A DNA stretch of 64,000 bases from Aestuarierythrobacter sp037968495 (GTDB lineage Bacteria; Pseudomonadota; Alphaproteobacteria; Sphingomonadales; Sphingomonadaceae), in assembly GCA_037968495.1 (NCBI GenBank), contig JBBKVP010000043.1, positions 55,622 through 119,621 on the forward strand, in the 5' to 3' direction. Below the pieces are notes generated by a model. That model saw nothing but the letters and a program-made list of their open reading frames with translations. It had not been told where the DNA came from and made no database searches. Within the stretch, counting starts at the first letter, position 1, and each line of letters begins with the position of its first letter. The position numbers and the translations under genes were made by a program. Of the stretch, positions 33,476 through 44,012 are shown piece after piece.

Positions 33476-33556
33476 CGTCATCCCAGCGAAAGCTGGGACC
33501 TAGTTCGGCCATGAAAGACCTGGCTGAAGGAGGTCCCAGCTTTCGCTGGGATGACG
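33476..33556. repeat. 81-bp perfect palindromic repeat element in the serC-serA gap
   Basis: Arms of 26 bases at 33476-33501 and 33531-33556 are exact reverse complements. Each arm begins CGTCATCCCAGCGAAAGC and contains its own hairpin, CCCAGC-GAAA-GCTGGG. The spacer is 29 bases. The GTCATCCCAGCGAAAGCTGGG unit is a type I associate with dispersed repeats in sphingomonads, so this looks like a REP-type or miniature mobile element. It sits between serC and serA and may change the ratio or stability of the two messages. Confidence 0.8.
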
Positions 33557-33563
33557 GGATTAT

Positions 33564-34694
33564 TTAAGAGGGTTTGACTTGCGCGTAAGCCCAGTCGAGC
33601 CAAGGGCCGAGAGCTTCAACGTCGGCCGTATCGACCGTCGCTCCGCACCATATCCTGAGGCCGGGAGGGGCATCTCGGTATCCCGCAATGTCATAGGCCG
33701 CATCTTCAGCTTCGAGCAGCTTCGCCATCGTCTTGATTTTATCAGTGTCGGCACCCTCGACCGTCAGGCAAACGCTGGTGTTCGACCGCATTGCCGGATC
33801 GGCAGCCAGATGGCCGAGCCAATCACGTTCTTGCACGATAGCATCGAGTGCCGCGGCATTGGCATTGGCGCGGGCTTTCATACCCTCAAGACCACCAACA
33901 GATTTTGCCCATTCAAGCCCGAAGATCGCGTCTTCGACAGCCAGCATCGACGGTGTGTTGATCGTTTCTCCGACAAATATGCCGTCAATCAGCTTGCCGC
34001 CCTTTGTCAGGCGGAATATCTTCGGAAGCGGCCACGCCGGCGTGTAGCTTTCCAGCCGTTCAACAGCGCGCGGGCCTAGGATCAGCACGCCATGCGCGCC
34101 TTCTCCGCCGAGCACTTTCTGCCAGCTAAAGGTCAGCACATCGACTTTGTCCCAAGCGATATCCTGTGCGAACACAGCGCTAGTGGCGTCGGCGATGCAC
34201 AGACCTTCGCGGTCCGCGGCAATCCAGTCAGCATTCGGGACGCGAGCGCCCGATGTGGTGCCATTCCATGTGAAGACGACATCGTTCGACCAGTCCACCT
34301 GTTCCAGATCAGGTACTTCGCCATAATCTGCTCGGATCACTGTCGGATCGATTTTCAGCTGTTTTACGGCATCGGTGACCCAGCCTTCGCCGAAGCTTTC
34401 CCATGCTAGCGTGGTAACCGGGCGCGCGCCGAGCATGCTCCACATCGCCATTTCAACAGCGCCTGTGTCAGAGCCCGGTACGATACCGATGTGGTGCGTG
34501 TCAGGCACCTGCAACACTTCGCGCATCAGATCGATGCACAGCGCAAGACGCTTTTTGCCGATCGCCGAACGGTGAGAACGGCCAAGCGATTCGGTGGCTA
34601 ATTTTTCTGGGGACCAGCCCGGCGGCTTAGCGCAGGGGCCAGAAGAAAAGTGCGGGCGCGCAGGTTTACGCGCCGGAATTGGCAAGCTAGTCAT
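33564..34694 (-). CDS. serC: Phosphoserine aminotransferase
   Basis: A 376-residue aminotransferase of the alphaproteobacterial serC type. F-S-S-G-P-C-A-K-P-P-G-W near the start and the PLP-lysine stretch T-F-S-W-Q-K-V-L-G-G-E-G-A-H-G identify it. It converts 3-phosphohydroxypyruvate to phosphoserine (and its PdxB-product analogue in B6 synthesis). It leads the serC-serA unit and has a structured RNA leader whose last stem covers its ribosome site (AAGGAGAG). Confidence 0.97.
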   Translation of the reverse strand: MTSLPIPARKPARPHFSSGPCAKPPGWSPEKLATESLGRSHRSAIGKKRLALCIDLMREVLQVPDTHHIGIVPGSDTGAVEMAMWSMLGARPVTTLAWESFGEGWVTDAVKQLKIDPTVIRADYGEVPDLEQVDWSNDVVFTWNGTTSGARVPNADWIAADREGLCIADATSAVFAQDIAWDKVDVLTFSWQKVLGGEGAHGVLILGPRAVERLESYTPAWPLPKIFRLTKGGKLIDGIFVGETINTPSMLAVEDAIFGLEWAKSVGGLEGMKARANANAAALDAIVQERDWLGHLAADPAMRSNTSVCLTVEGADTDKIKTMAKLLEAEDAAYDIAGYRDAPPGLRIWCGATVDTADVEALGPWLDWAYAQVKPS

Positions 34695-34753
34695 TGTATT
34701 CTCTCCTTACAGAGAGCTCGCGCGGCGTTGGGGCCGCGTGGCCCGAAGCGGGC
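34695..34753 (-). promoter_or_regulatory. serC-type RNA leader
   Basis: On the minus strand three consecutive hairpins precede the serC ATG: GCCCG-CTT-CGGGC (34741-34753), CGCGGC/GCCGCG (34721-34738), and CTCTC/GAGAG (34701-34716). The last stem includes the ribosome site AAGGAGAG. This is the layout of the serC RNA motif described upstream of serC-serA in alphaproteobacteria, where the final stem hides the ribosome site. A TTGACT -35-like box is at 34774-34779; no convincing -10 follows. Confidence 0.65.
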
Positions 34754-34897
34754 AGTAGTGTTGCGCTGCAACAAGTCAAGCGCCAAGTCCTTTGATGCTT
34801 GAGTATTTCGGTGGAAGGAGCTGCGGGAGGGACGAGCGCGGCACCGGAGTCTCGTTCGTTAGCACTGGGTTAACCATAATCGGGCAAAATATACGTT

Positions 34898-35563
34898 ATG
34901 ATACGCGTATTAGTCCTTCTTGCTTCACTCGCGCTGCTAGGCGCGTGCAGCGTTTTGCCCGGCGGACAGAGCAAATCGGATAAGCCGCGTGCCGGCAACG
35001 CCCAGTCAATTGCGACAACACCTGCGGCGCACCAGTGCCTTGGCAAGCTCAATGCCACAGGAGCGCGCTTCAATGCCAAAGCTGATGCCTACGGCGGCAA
35101 AGGGTGCTCCACCAAAAATACGGTCAGTCTGAACGCGATGCGCGGCGACGGGGCGCAATTTGAAGTGAGCAATTTAGGCACGGTGTCCTGCCCTGTCGCC
35201 ACCACCTTCGCAGCGTGGAGCCGATACGGAGTCGACCGCGCAGCGCGGCAAATTCTGGGCAGTCCGATTGAACGGATCGAGACAATGGGCAGCTATTCCT
35301 GCCGCAATGTCGCAGGCTCCAGCCGCCGTTCTGCACATTCGACTGCCGATGCCGTCGATGTGTCCGGCTTCGTCCTCAAAGATGGTCGCCGAATTTCGCT
35401 GTCAGGTGGCTGGAAATCATCCGACCGCAGCGAACGGGAGTTCCTGCGCATTGTCCATAAAAGCGCCTGCAAGCGTTTCGGAACTGTTTTAGGGCCAGAC
35501 TATAATGCGGCCCACCGCGATCATTTCCATCTGGAACGCGGCGACGGCAGTTTCTGCCGCTGA
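34898..35563 (+). CDS. Extensin-like domain lipoprotein
   Basis: A 221-residue protein with a lipobox L-L-G-A-C (Cys17) and a C-terminal extensin-like domain. The conserved residues S-A-H-S-T-A-D-A-V-D-V (H147, D154) and A-A-H-R-D-H-F-H-L (H206, H209, H211) resemble the zinc site of LAS-type murein peptidases. It may act on cell wall; the activity is inferred. Four to six cysteines in the mature part could form disulfides. It is convergent with the FixJ-like gene, stops adjacent. Confidence 0.82.
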   Translation: MIRVLVLLASLALLGACSVLPGGQSKSDKPRAGNAQSIATTPAAHQCLGKLNATGARFNAKADAYGGKGCSTKNTVSLNAMRGDGAQFEVSNLGTVSCPVATTFAAWSRYGVDRAARQILGSPIERIETMGSYSCRNVAGSSRRSAHSTADAVDVSGFVLKDGRRISLSGGWKSSDRSEREFLRIVHKSACKRFGTVLGPDYNAAHRDHFHLERGDGSFCR

Positions 35564-36193
35564 TCAGGCCAACTGGCGCGTTGTCAGTTTCGGGCGTTCG
35601 ATCTGAGCTTCGAGCCGTAATCTGACAGCTTGAGCGGAGTGCTTGGCTCCCAGCTTTATCATCATATTGGACCGGTGAATTTCCACTGTGCGCGGGCTGA
35701 TTTCCAGTTCCCTCGCAATATCCTTGTTATTGCTACCTTCGGCAAGCCAATCAAGCACTTCACGTTCACGGCCTGAGAGATTGTCCATCCGACTGCGTGC
35801 CTCCATCATACGGCGGCGCGTGTCAGCCTGTATTGTTGCCTCCAGCGCAATTCTGACCAGCGTTGTATCCAAGCGTTCCTGCGTAATCGGGACCTGCAAG
35901 TAATCCAGCGCACCGCCTTTCATTGCAGCAACAATCCGCTCGGCGGATAACCGCTCTTGTGTTCCCACCACTGGAAGCCATATGCCCGCATCCGATAGGT
36001 CGGCGAGCACTTGCTCCACACCTCTGTCATTGTTGCGAACGATGATAATGCCGACGCTGGGCGGATGCCGGGTCAGCTCTTGCAAGTCGTCATAGACCTC
36101 AGCGTGGTGACCGAGGGCTAATGCGATACGGGATATCTCCGCCCGGTTGCGGGTAGAGGGGTCGATGATGTGCAGTATGATGCGATTTTCCAT
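35564..36193 (-). CDS. FixJ-like regulator with a degenerate receiver domain
   Basis: A 209-residue protein with a receiver-like domain (1-120) and a LuxR/GerE helix-turn-helix (about 136-200: L-S-G-R-E-R-E-V-L-D-W-L-A-E-G, then I-S-P-R-T-V-E-I-H-R). Compared with FixJ the acidic pair at the N-terminus is reduced to one Asp (D11), the phosphate-accepting Asp is replaced in I-I-V-R-N-N-D, and the conserved Lys of the K-P motif is missing (Q-V-P). It therefore should not be controlled by ordinary phosphorylation. No histidine kinase gene is near. Target genes unknown; the 193-base upstream gap could hold its own control region. Confidence 0.85.
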   Translation of the reverse strand: MENRIILHIIDPSTRNRAEISRIALALGHHAEVYDDLQELTRHPPSVGIIIVRNNDRGVEQVLADLSDAGIWLPVVGTQERLSAERIVAAMKGGALDYLQVPITQERLDTTLVRIALEATIQADTRRRMMEARSRMDNLSGREREVLDWLAEGSNNKDIARELEISPRTVEIHRSNMMIKLGAKHSAQAVRLRLEAQIERPKLTTRQLA

Positions 36194-36386
36194 GTCCGCA
36201 AAACTGACGGATTACGTGACATCGCGCACCTTACAACTAAGTCGTTTTCGATAATTAACGGTCTGTTTTCTATAGGTAGGCGGACATAGTTTTACGGGAA
36301 ACCGATCCATCGCAGAATGCATCCACAATGGACGAGAACCACGCAAATTTGCTTAGGAAAATGCCCTAGCGGACAGCTCTTAGGGA

Positions 36387-37133
36387 CTAATCCCGTTTAG
36401 AAAACGAATAATCTGGCAGCGAATGGAAAGCCTTGCGCAGCGCGTCGCCCCATTTTGAAGAAACCGATTGGAAATAGGGATCGTCTTGATTGATTCGTGC
36501 CTGATGGGTGACTTCAAAGCCGCCCTTTTCAATCACCATCATATCCAGCGGCATGCCGACCGACAGATTTGCCTTCAGTGTGGAATCGAAGGACACCATA
36601 ATCAACTTGACCGCATCTTCGAAGCTCATGCTCCGCTGGTAGCCGCGCAGAATGATCGGGCGGCCATATTTGGTTTCGCCAATCTGGAAAAATGGCGTGT
36701 CCGTGGTGGCTTCGATGAAGTTACCTTCTGGATAGATCATGAATAGGCGCGGCTCCATGCCGTCAATTTGGCCGGCAAGGATTATCGTTGCCGTGAAACG
36801 TCCCTTGCCGCGAACCCCATTAGCTTCCTGACGCTCTTTAACAACTTCGCGCAGCAACTTTCCGATTTCGGTCGCGACCTGGAACATGGTCGCAGCCTTC
36901 ATCAGCGAATTATCGCGGTCATCAGGTGCTTTGGTCCGCTCTTCTAGTAGTCCGATGACCGCTTGCGTCGTCGCCAGATTGCCAGCTGTCATTATAGCGA
37001 GCATTCGCTCTCCGGGAACGCTCCAATGGAAAGTCTTGGGGAACACGGAGATATTGTCAACGCCCGAGTTGGTCCGGGTGTCGCTCATCAGAACGAGGCC
37101 CTTATCGACCATCATTCCCACACAATATGTCAT
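36387..37133 (-). CDS. Proteasome-like peptidase Anbu
   Basis: A 248-residue protein of the ancestral-beta-subunit (Anbu) branch of the proteasome fold. M-T-Y-C-V-G at the start would expose Thr2 as the N-terminal nucleophile after Met removal; D18 (S-D-T-R-T-N-S-G) and K33 (F-P-K-T-F) fit the Asp17/Lys33 pair. It lacks a propeptide. Anbu assembles into ring or spiral structures; its substrates are unknown. Last gene of an operon with transglutaminase, alpha-E, ATP-grasp and hydrolase genes, the known Anbu neighbourhood. Three bases separate it from the transglutaminase gene. Confidence 0.92.
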   Translation of the reverse strand: MTYCVGMMVDKGLVLMSDTRTNSGVDNISVFPKTFHWSVPGERMLAIMTAGNLATTQAVIGLLEERTKAPDDRDNSLMKAATMFQVATEIGKLLREVVKERQEANGVRGKGRFTATIILAGQIDGMEPRLFMIYPEGNFIEATTDTPFFQIGETKYGRPIILRGYQRSMSFEDAVKLIMVSFDSTLKANLSVGMPLDMMVIEKGGFEVTHQARINQDDPYFQSVSSKWGDALRKAFHSLPDYSFSKRD

Positions 37134-37136
37134 CTT

Positions 37137-37952
37137 CTATTGTTCCGATTGTTGTTGTTCGACGGATACGTCGACAAAAAGGTCTTCGCGCATCGTGCCG
37201 TAGGAAATGCCCGTGATCGGTGCAGATTCCTTATAGTCGCGCCCGGTTGCGACGCGCACATAGCGCGGATCGGGGCTGATGCCATTCGAAATATCGAATC
37301 CAACCCAGCCCAACCCGTCGATATGTACCTCAGCCCAAGCGTGTGTTGCTTCCTGATCGATCCGGTCGTCCATCATTAGATAGCCACTGACATAGCGCGC
37401 CGGAATGTCCATCGCGCGCGCTGCGCCAAGGAAGATATGGGCGTGATCCTGACAGACGCCTGCGCCGCCGACGACTGCTTCTTCGGCTGTAGTGTTCGGC
37501 CCGGTTTCGCCAGTTTTATACTCAACATTTTCGCGGATCGCGGCGGATAAAGCATGGAGACGGGCCACTGGGTCCTCCTTATCTTTGCTGAGCTGGGCGA
37601 TCATGGCCTTCATTTTCGGCCCCGGCTTAGTCAGTTCGGTTTGAGCTAGGAAGCTCCACAGCGGCATATGGCCGGAGTGTTTGCCGATTACTCCAGCATT
37701 ATCTTCTGTATCGACCGTGCCTTCGCACACAATCACAACTTCGCGCACGCCCGGTTCGATAGAGATCAACGTAACGGTGTTGAAATGCTGGTCTTCATAT
37801 TCGAGTTCAGGCGTGGCGTTCTCATATTGCATCGTCCAGTCGGCGATCTGCTGACCTTGGGTGCTCTTCGGCGTTAGCCGTAATCGCTGGAGCGCGTGGA
37901 TTACGGGCTCGTCGAATTTATAACGGGTGGTATGTTTTATAGAGAGTCGCAT
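37137..37952 (-). CDS. Transglutaminase-like cysteine peptidase/transferase
   Basis: A 271-residue protein with the bacterial transglutaminase N-terminal region (about 1-80) and a transglutaminase core. The catalytic triad is visible: C167 in G-V-C-Q-D-H-A-H, H204 in A-T-H-A-W-A-E-V and D220 in V-G-F-D. No signal peptide, so cytoplasmic. In this gene family such proteins are thought to cleave or form amide bonds in peptides made by the neighbouring ATP-grasp enzyme; the substrate is unknown. Between alpha-E (14 bases) and Anbu (3 bases). Confidence 0.92.
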   Translation of the reverse strand: MRLSIKHTTRYKFDEPVIHALQRLRLTPKSTQGQQIADWTMQYENATPELEYEDQHFNTVTLISIEPGVREVVIVCEGTVDTEDNAGVIGKHSGHMPLWSFLAQTELTKPGPKMKAMIAQLSKDKEDPVARLHALSAAIRENVEYKTGETGPNTTAEEAVVGGAGVCQDHAHIFLGAARAMDIPARYVSGYLMMDDRIDQEATHAWAEVHIDGLGWVGFDISNGISPDPRYVRVATGRDYKESAPITGISYGTMREDLFVDVSVEQQQSEQ

Positions 37953-37966
37953 GTCTGTTTCTCTCC

Positions 37967-38911
37967 TCAGCTCACAAACCGGTAATCATTGGCGAATGCG
38001 CCAGCGATGGCGCGGTTTTGCGCTATAAAGCCCAATAAGAAGTGGTGCAGGCCAATGTCGAGAATATCTTCGATTGAAGTCTCGGACAGGTTTTGATCTG
38101 TCTCACGCATCAAGGCGTTACATTCACCCTCTGCTCCATGAAGGCGCGCTAGTTCAGCCAGATTGTCACGGAGTTCGGAATAGCAAAACGCCAGACTACG
38201 CGGGAAGCGGTCATCTAAAATAAGAAACTCCATGATCCCACGTGAATCGATGCGCGCGGCATGAAGAGAGCGGTACGCACGGTCACCAGAAACAGACCGT
38301 AGCACCGTGTCCCATTGACCAGTATCAAGGCTCGACCCGACATGCGCCAGCGAGGGCAGCAACAGATAATATTTGATGTCGAGAATACGTGCAGTGTTGT
38401 CAGCGCGTTCGATAAATGTACCGGAGCGAGCGAATGCGTAGCCCTCATCGCGAAGCATTGTCCCCTCGAGGGATCCCTGTACCAGCGTGCCGGCATTGCG
38501 CACCAGTGACAGGGCCTCGCCTAAATTACGCTGAGTAATTGGCTTGGAAAACATCTCCTTGATTTCCATCCAGGCGACATTGAGCCCTTCCCAGAGTTCT
38601 TCGCTGATCGCGTTACGAGCAAGCCGCGCATTGGTTCGGCAATTGTCGATCATATCCATCACGCTGAGCGGATTAGCCTTGTCGCGCAGGATGAAATTCC
38701 AGACCTGAACGCCGGAATAAGAGGCATGGGCTTTCTCGTAATCCTTTTTAAGTCCGGCGGTCTGAATGACCGAGCGCCATTCCTCCTCCGATGTCACCAG
38801 ATCGCGGGTGAGCGCCATGTGAAAACCGGCGTCAAGCAAACGCACCGTGTTTTCGGCTCTTTCGAGATAGCGGAACATCCAGTGGATGCCGTGTGCTGTG
38901 CGTCCTAACAT
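37967..38911 (-). CDS. Alpha-E domain protein (DUF403)
   Basis: A 314-residue, mostly helical protein with the alpha-E start M-L-G-R-T-A-H-G-I-H-W-M-F-R-Y-L-E-R-A-E-N and repeated conserved Glu/Arg/Asp residues (for example F-I-E-R-A-D-N-T-A-R-I-L-D). Its partner is always the circularly permuted ATP-grasp. Function is unknown; it may bind the peptide or nucleotide of that enzyme. The ATG at 38911 shares a base with the ATP-grasp stop (TGATG); an ATG six codons upstream (38929) is possible but lies inside the preceding gene. Confidence 0.9.
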   Translation of the reverse strand: MLGRTAHGIHWMFRYLERAENTVRLLDAGFHMALTRDLVTSEEEWRSVIQTAGLKKDYEKAHASYSGVQVWNFILRDKANPLSVMDMIDNCRTNARLARNAISEELWEGLNVAWMEIKEMFSKPITQRNLGEALSLVRNAGTLVQGSLEGTMLRDEGYAFARSGTFIERADNTARILDIKYYLLLPSLAHVGSSLDTGQWDTVLRSVSGDRAYRSLHAARIDSRGIMEFLILDDRFPRSLAFCYSELRDNLAELARLHGAEGECNALMRETDQNLSETSIEDILDIGLHHFLLGFIAQNRAIAGAFANDYRFVS

Positions 38912-40344
38912 CAGTCGTCCAGCACCCAAGTATCCTTGGTGCCCCCACCTTGGCTGGAGTTTACGACCAGCGAGTTCTTTTTCATGGCGACACGTGTCAG
39001 CCCGCCGGGTGTTATGTCAATTCCGTCAGGCGAAACGAGAACATAGGGCCGCAAATCGACATGCCTCGGTGCGAGGCCGCTCTTCTGGAAAATCGGCACA
39101 GTCGAAAGTGACAGCGTTGGCTGGGCGATATAGTTTTCCGGGTGGGCTTCCAGCTTGCGGCGGAAATCGCTGATTTCCTTCTTGGATGAGGTTGGCCCAA
39201 TCAGCATGCCGTAACCGCCGGATCCGTGGACTTCCTTCACCACCAATTCGGCCAGGTTATCAAGCACATATTTCAGGCTCTCTGCTTCCGCGCAGCGCCA
39301 GGTTTCGACGTTGGGAAGGAGTGGTTTTTCGCCAGTATAAAATTCGACGATTTCAGGCATGAAGCTATAAATCGCTTTATCGTCCGAAATGCCGGTGCCC
39401 GGCGCGTTAGCGATGGTGACGCCGCCTGCGCGATAAACATCCATTATGCCTGGAATGCCGAGTATCGATTTCGGATTAAAAGTCAGCGGGTCAAGATAGT
39501 CATCATCGACGCGGCGGTATATGACGTCGATGGGTTCGTAACCGCGCGTAGTCCGCATGGCGACGCGCCCATCAATGACCCGCAAATCGCTGCCCTCGAC
39601 CAGTTCCGCGCCCATCTGATCAGCGAGGAAGGCGTGTTCAAAATAGGCGCTGTTATAAATGCCCGGCGTAAGCACTGCGACGACAGGTTTGTCCGAAGCT
39701 GCGGGCGGCGCGCAGGCGGCGAGGCTCTTGGCCAAACGGCGCGGGTAATTGGCGACAGGGCGGACCTGAACCTGCGTGAACAGGTCGGGGAACATAGCCA
39801 TCATCGTTTCGCGGTTTTCCAGCATATAGCTGACACCCGACGGCGTGCGCGCATTGTCTTCCAGCACCATGAACTCATCAGGCCCGGTCCGAACCAGATC
39901 AATCCCCACGATATGGGTATAAACTCCGCCCGGGGGCGTGAAGCCGACCATATGCGGCAGCCATGCGACATTGTCGCGGAACAGGCGCTGCGGCAGGCGG
40001 CCGGAACGGATGATTTCCTGCCGGTGATAGAGGTCGTGCATAAAGGCGTTGAGCGCCCTCACCCGCTGCTCGATACCCTTTGAAAGCTTGCGCCATTCAT
40101 TGGCCGTAATAATCCGCGGCACGGTGTCGAACGGGATCAGCCGTTCTTCAGCATCGTCTTCGCCGTAAACATTGAACGTAATGCCTGTGCGTCGAAATTC
40201 GCTATCGGCATCACGCTGCTTACGGCGCAGATATTCCGGCTCCTGCTCGTTCAGCCAATCGCAGTAGCCGCCATAGGCACTGCGCACTTCACCTTTGCCC
40301 GGCTCCGCACGGCCGTACATCTCGTCAAAATTGCGGCCAGTCAT
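38911..40344 (-). CDS. Circularly permuted ATP-grasp protein (type 2)
   Basis: A 477-residue protein of the DUF404/DUF407 type. It carries the family stretches R-I-I-T-A-N-E-W, D-N-A-R-T-P-S-G-V-S-Y (metal/ATP region), N-A-P-G-T-G-I-S-D-D-K and V-K-E-V-H-G-S-G-G-Y-G-M. ATP-grasp enzymes join a carboxylate to an amine through an acyl phosphate, so this one probably forms peptide-like bonds. The frame runs upstream to 40419 but the ATG at 40344 overlaps the hydrolase stop by ATGA. It is the central enzyme of the Anbu operon. Confidence 0.9.
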   Translation of the reverse strand: MTGRNFDEMYGRAEPGKGEVRSAYGGYCDWLNEQEPEYLRRKQRDADSEFRRTGITFNVYGEDDAEERLIPFDTVPRIITANEWRKLSKGIEQRVRALNAFMHDLYHRQEIIRSGRLPQRLFRDNVAWLPHMVGFTPPGGVYTHIVGIDLVRTGPDEFMVLEDNARTPSGVSYMLENRETMMAMFPDLFTQVQVRPVANYPRRLAKSLAACAPPAASDKPVVAVLTPGIYNSAYFEHAFLADQMGAELVEGSDLRVIDGRVAMRTTRGYEPIDVIYRRVDDDYLDPLTFNPKSILGIPGIMDVYRAGGVTIANAPGTGISDDKAIYSFMPEIVEFYTGEKPLLPNVETWRCAEAESLKYVLDNLAELVVKEVHGSGGYGMLIGPTSSKKEISDFRRKLEAHPENYIAQPTLSLSTVPIFQKSGLAPRHVDLRPYVLVSPDGIDITPGGLTRVAMKKNSLVVNSSQGGGTKDTWVLDD

Positions 40345-41132
40345 AAAGCGTCTTTCTCTAGCGCGCGCAGCACAGCCTCGATTGCTTCGCCAGAATTGGC
40401 AAAACCGAGATGAGTGCAACGAAGCGCTTCTGCGCGGTCGCGTTCAAACGGGTTTCCGCAGGCACAGCGCGGCGCGACAATTCCGTCACGCGCAGACCAC
40501 AATGCAACGGTAGGCACAGGCGGTTTGACCGCCATTGTTCCAAGCATAGGGGCTTTTTCGACCGAATGGCCAGCGATCAATTCATATGCGCGCCATGCGT
40601 TGTTATCTCGCGGATCACCAGAAAAGGGCGAACCCATCGTCACGACTAGCGAAATCGCGTCCGTCTCCCGCTTAGCCATTTCCCTGGCAAACAGACCGCC
40701 CAGGCTCCAGCCGATCAACGCAACCCGCTCGCCGCATTCTTCGTGAAAAGCGCGAATATTGCCCTGTAGATCTTCAATATTCTCTGGCGTAGGGCCAAGG
40801 TTCCAACCCATGCCCCAGTCGACAGCGCGGTGCCCGGCCTCTTCAAGCTTACTGGCCATGTACCGCATCCGAAAGGGATGTGTGCCGAAACCTGGGAGCA
40901 ACATAACCGGGCTTGGCCGAGCGCTAATCTGGACTTCCAAAGCGCCGCTGCCCATGCGGCGAAATGGTTCTGCCAAGGCCGAAACTTCGCCAACGAAGTG
41001 TTTGATGTGCGGTCCGCCCGATCCTGGCGACAGGCTCTTGCCCAACCGTTTGGACAGCGCGGTACCTTGTCGCTCGCGACTTTCGTCGCCCGATTTCTTG
41101 TACTTACTCAAAAGAGTGTCTGCCCTGATCAC
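40341..41132 (-). CDS. Alpha/beta hydrolase at the head of the Anbu operon
   Basis: A 263-residue hydrolase. The oxyanion stretch V-M-L-L-P-G-F-G is at about 76-83, and the nucleophile elbow G-W-S-L-G-G has Ser143; a candidate catalytic His is in R-C-T-H-L-G. A cysteine pair in P-R-C-A-C-G-N-P is unusual. The first 40 residues are basic and polar. Start is a GTG at 41132 without a clear ribosome site, so it is uncertain. It overlaps the ATP-grasp gene by four bases, so it belongs to that operon, although a hydrolase is not among the core Anbu partners I know. Confidence 0.82.
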   Translation of the reverse strand: MIRADTLLSKYKKSGDESRERQGTALSKRLGKSLSPGSGGPHIKHFVGEVSALAEPFRRMGSGALEVQISARPSPVMLLPGFGTHPFRMRYMASKLEEAGHRAVDWGMGWNLGPTPENIEDLQGNIRAFHEECGERVALIGWSLGGLFAREMAKRETDAISLVVTMGSPFSGDPRDNNAWRAYELIAGHSVEKAPMLGTMAVKPPVPTVALWSARDGIVAPRCACGNPFERDRAEALRCTHLGFANSGEAIEAVLRALEKDAL

Positions 41133-41175
41133 AAATGTCTAACCAGCCGGGCATCAGTTGTTTCCCGAAATCCGA

Positions 41176-41721
41176 TTAACCAGCATCACCGCAATCGCCG
41201 ATCCGCTCATTGGTGATTTCCATCTTCATGTTCATCTGGGTCGGGCCGCCGCTTTGCGAGACGACCATAGTCATAACCTGCTTCTCCGGCTCCATCTTGC
41301 CTGTCATTGCGATTTTGGCAGCGATTCCGGCGGCAGCGTTGCAGGTCATTTGAGCATCGAGATTTCCATCATCGACGTTGAATTTCTCAAATTGGCAATC
41401 AGCCCCTTCGGACGCTTTGTTCATATTCTTGACCAAGTCTTCCCAGCCCTTGTCGACCTGAGCCTTGGTCAGGCATTGCTCACTGCTCTCGCTTTCGATT
41501 TTGGACATCTGGTCCTTCATCTGCGCAGCGACGCCTGGTGGCATTCCGGGCACGTCTATTTCGAGTAGCTTTGCGGTGCTGCGATATTTCCCGGGCTTCG
41601 GTTTGTTCAACTTCTGCGCCTCGGTGACGATATCATTCACCGCGACCGGTTCGGATTGCTCGCTTTCACCGCAGGCAGCTAGCAGCGCAAGAGCGGTAAG
41701 CGGGAGGATAATCGGGCGCAT
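41176..41721 (-). CDS. DUF3617-type lipoprotein
   Basis: A 181-residue protein starting M-R-P-I-I-L-P-L-T-A-L-A-L-L-A-A-C, a lipoprotein signal with Cys17. The mature part has the K-P-G-K-Y-R-S-T opening and the E-Q-C-L-T-K and G-D-C pattern of DUF3617 proteins, which are periplasmic and of unknown function. The open frame reaches 41880, but the signal peptide fixes the start at 41721. It is separated from the downstream hydrolase by 43 bases on the same strand and could be co-transcribed with the Anbu operon. Confidence 0.82.
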   Translation of the reverse strand: MRPIILPLTALALLAACGESEQSEPVAVNDIVTEAQKLNKPKPGKYRSTAKLLEIDVPGMPPGVAAQMKDQMSKIESESSEQCLTKAQVDKGWEDLVKNMNKASEGADCQFEKFNVDDGNLDAQMTCNAAAGIAAKIAMTGKMEPEKQVMTMVVSQSGGPTQMNMKMEITNERIGDCGDAG

Positions 41722-41825
41722 ATGAAGTCCTTCAGCATGTGTGACGTTGCCCCTAGCTACCAAGGCAGGCAGACAATGCCAAACGCGCATTGCGATTACC
41801 GGCAATGTCCCCCATATGTTCCCGC

Positions 41826-44008
<2,183 letters not shown>

Positions 44009-44012
<4 letters not shown>

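Noticed and set aside
36194..36386. Short plus-strand frame of 26 codons in the gap between the FixJ-like gene and Anbu
   Set aside because: No ribosome site, no hydrophobic or conserved pattern; the gap is more likely a control region.
39226..40083. 285-codon plus-strand frame
   Set aside because: Antisense to the circularly permuted ATP-grasp gene, which is clearly real.
41722..41825. LexA box (GTTC-N7-GTTC) before uvrB
   Set aside because: One GTTC is seen at 41818 but no second one at the right distance.
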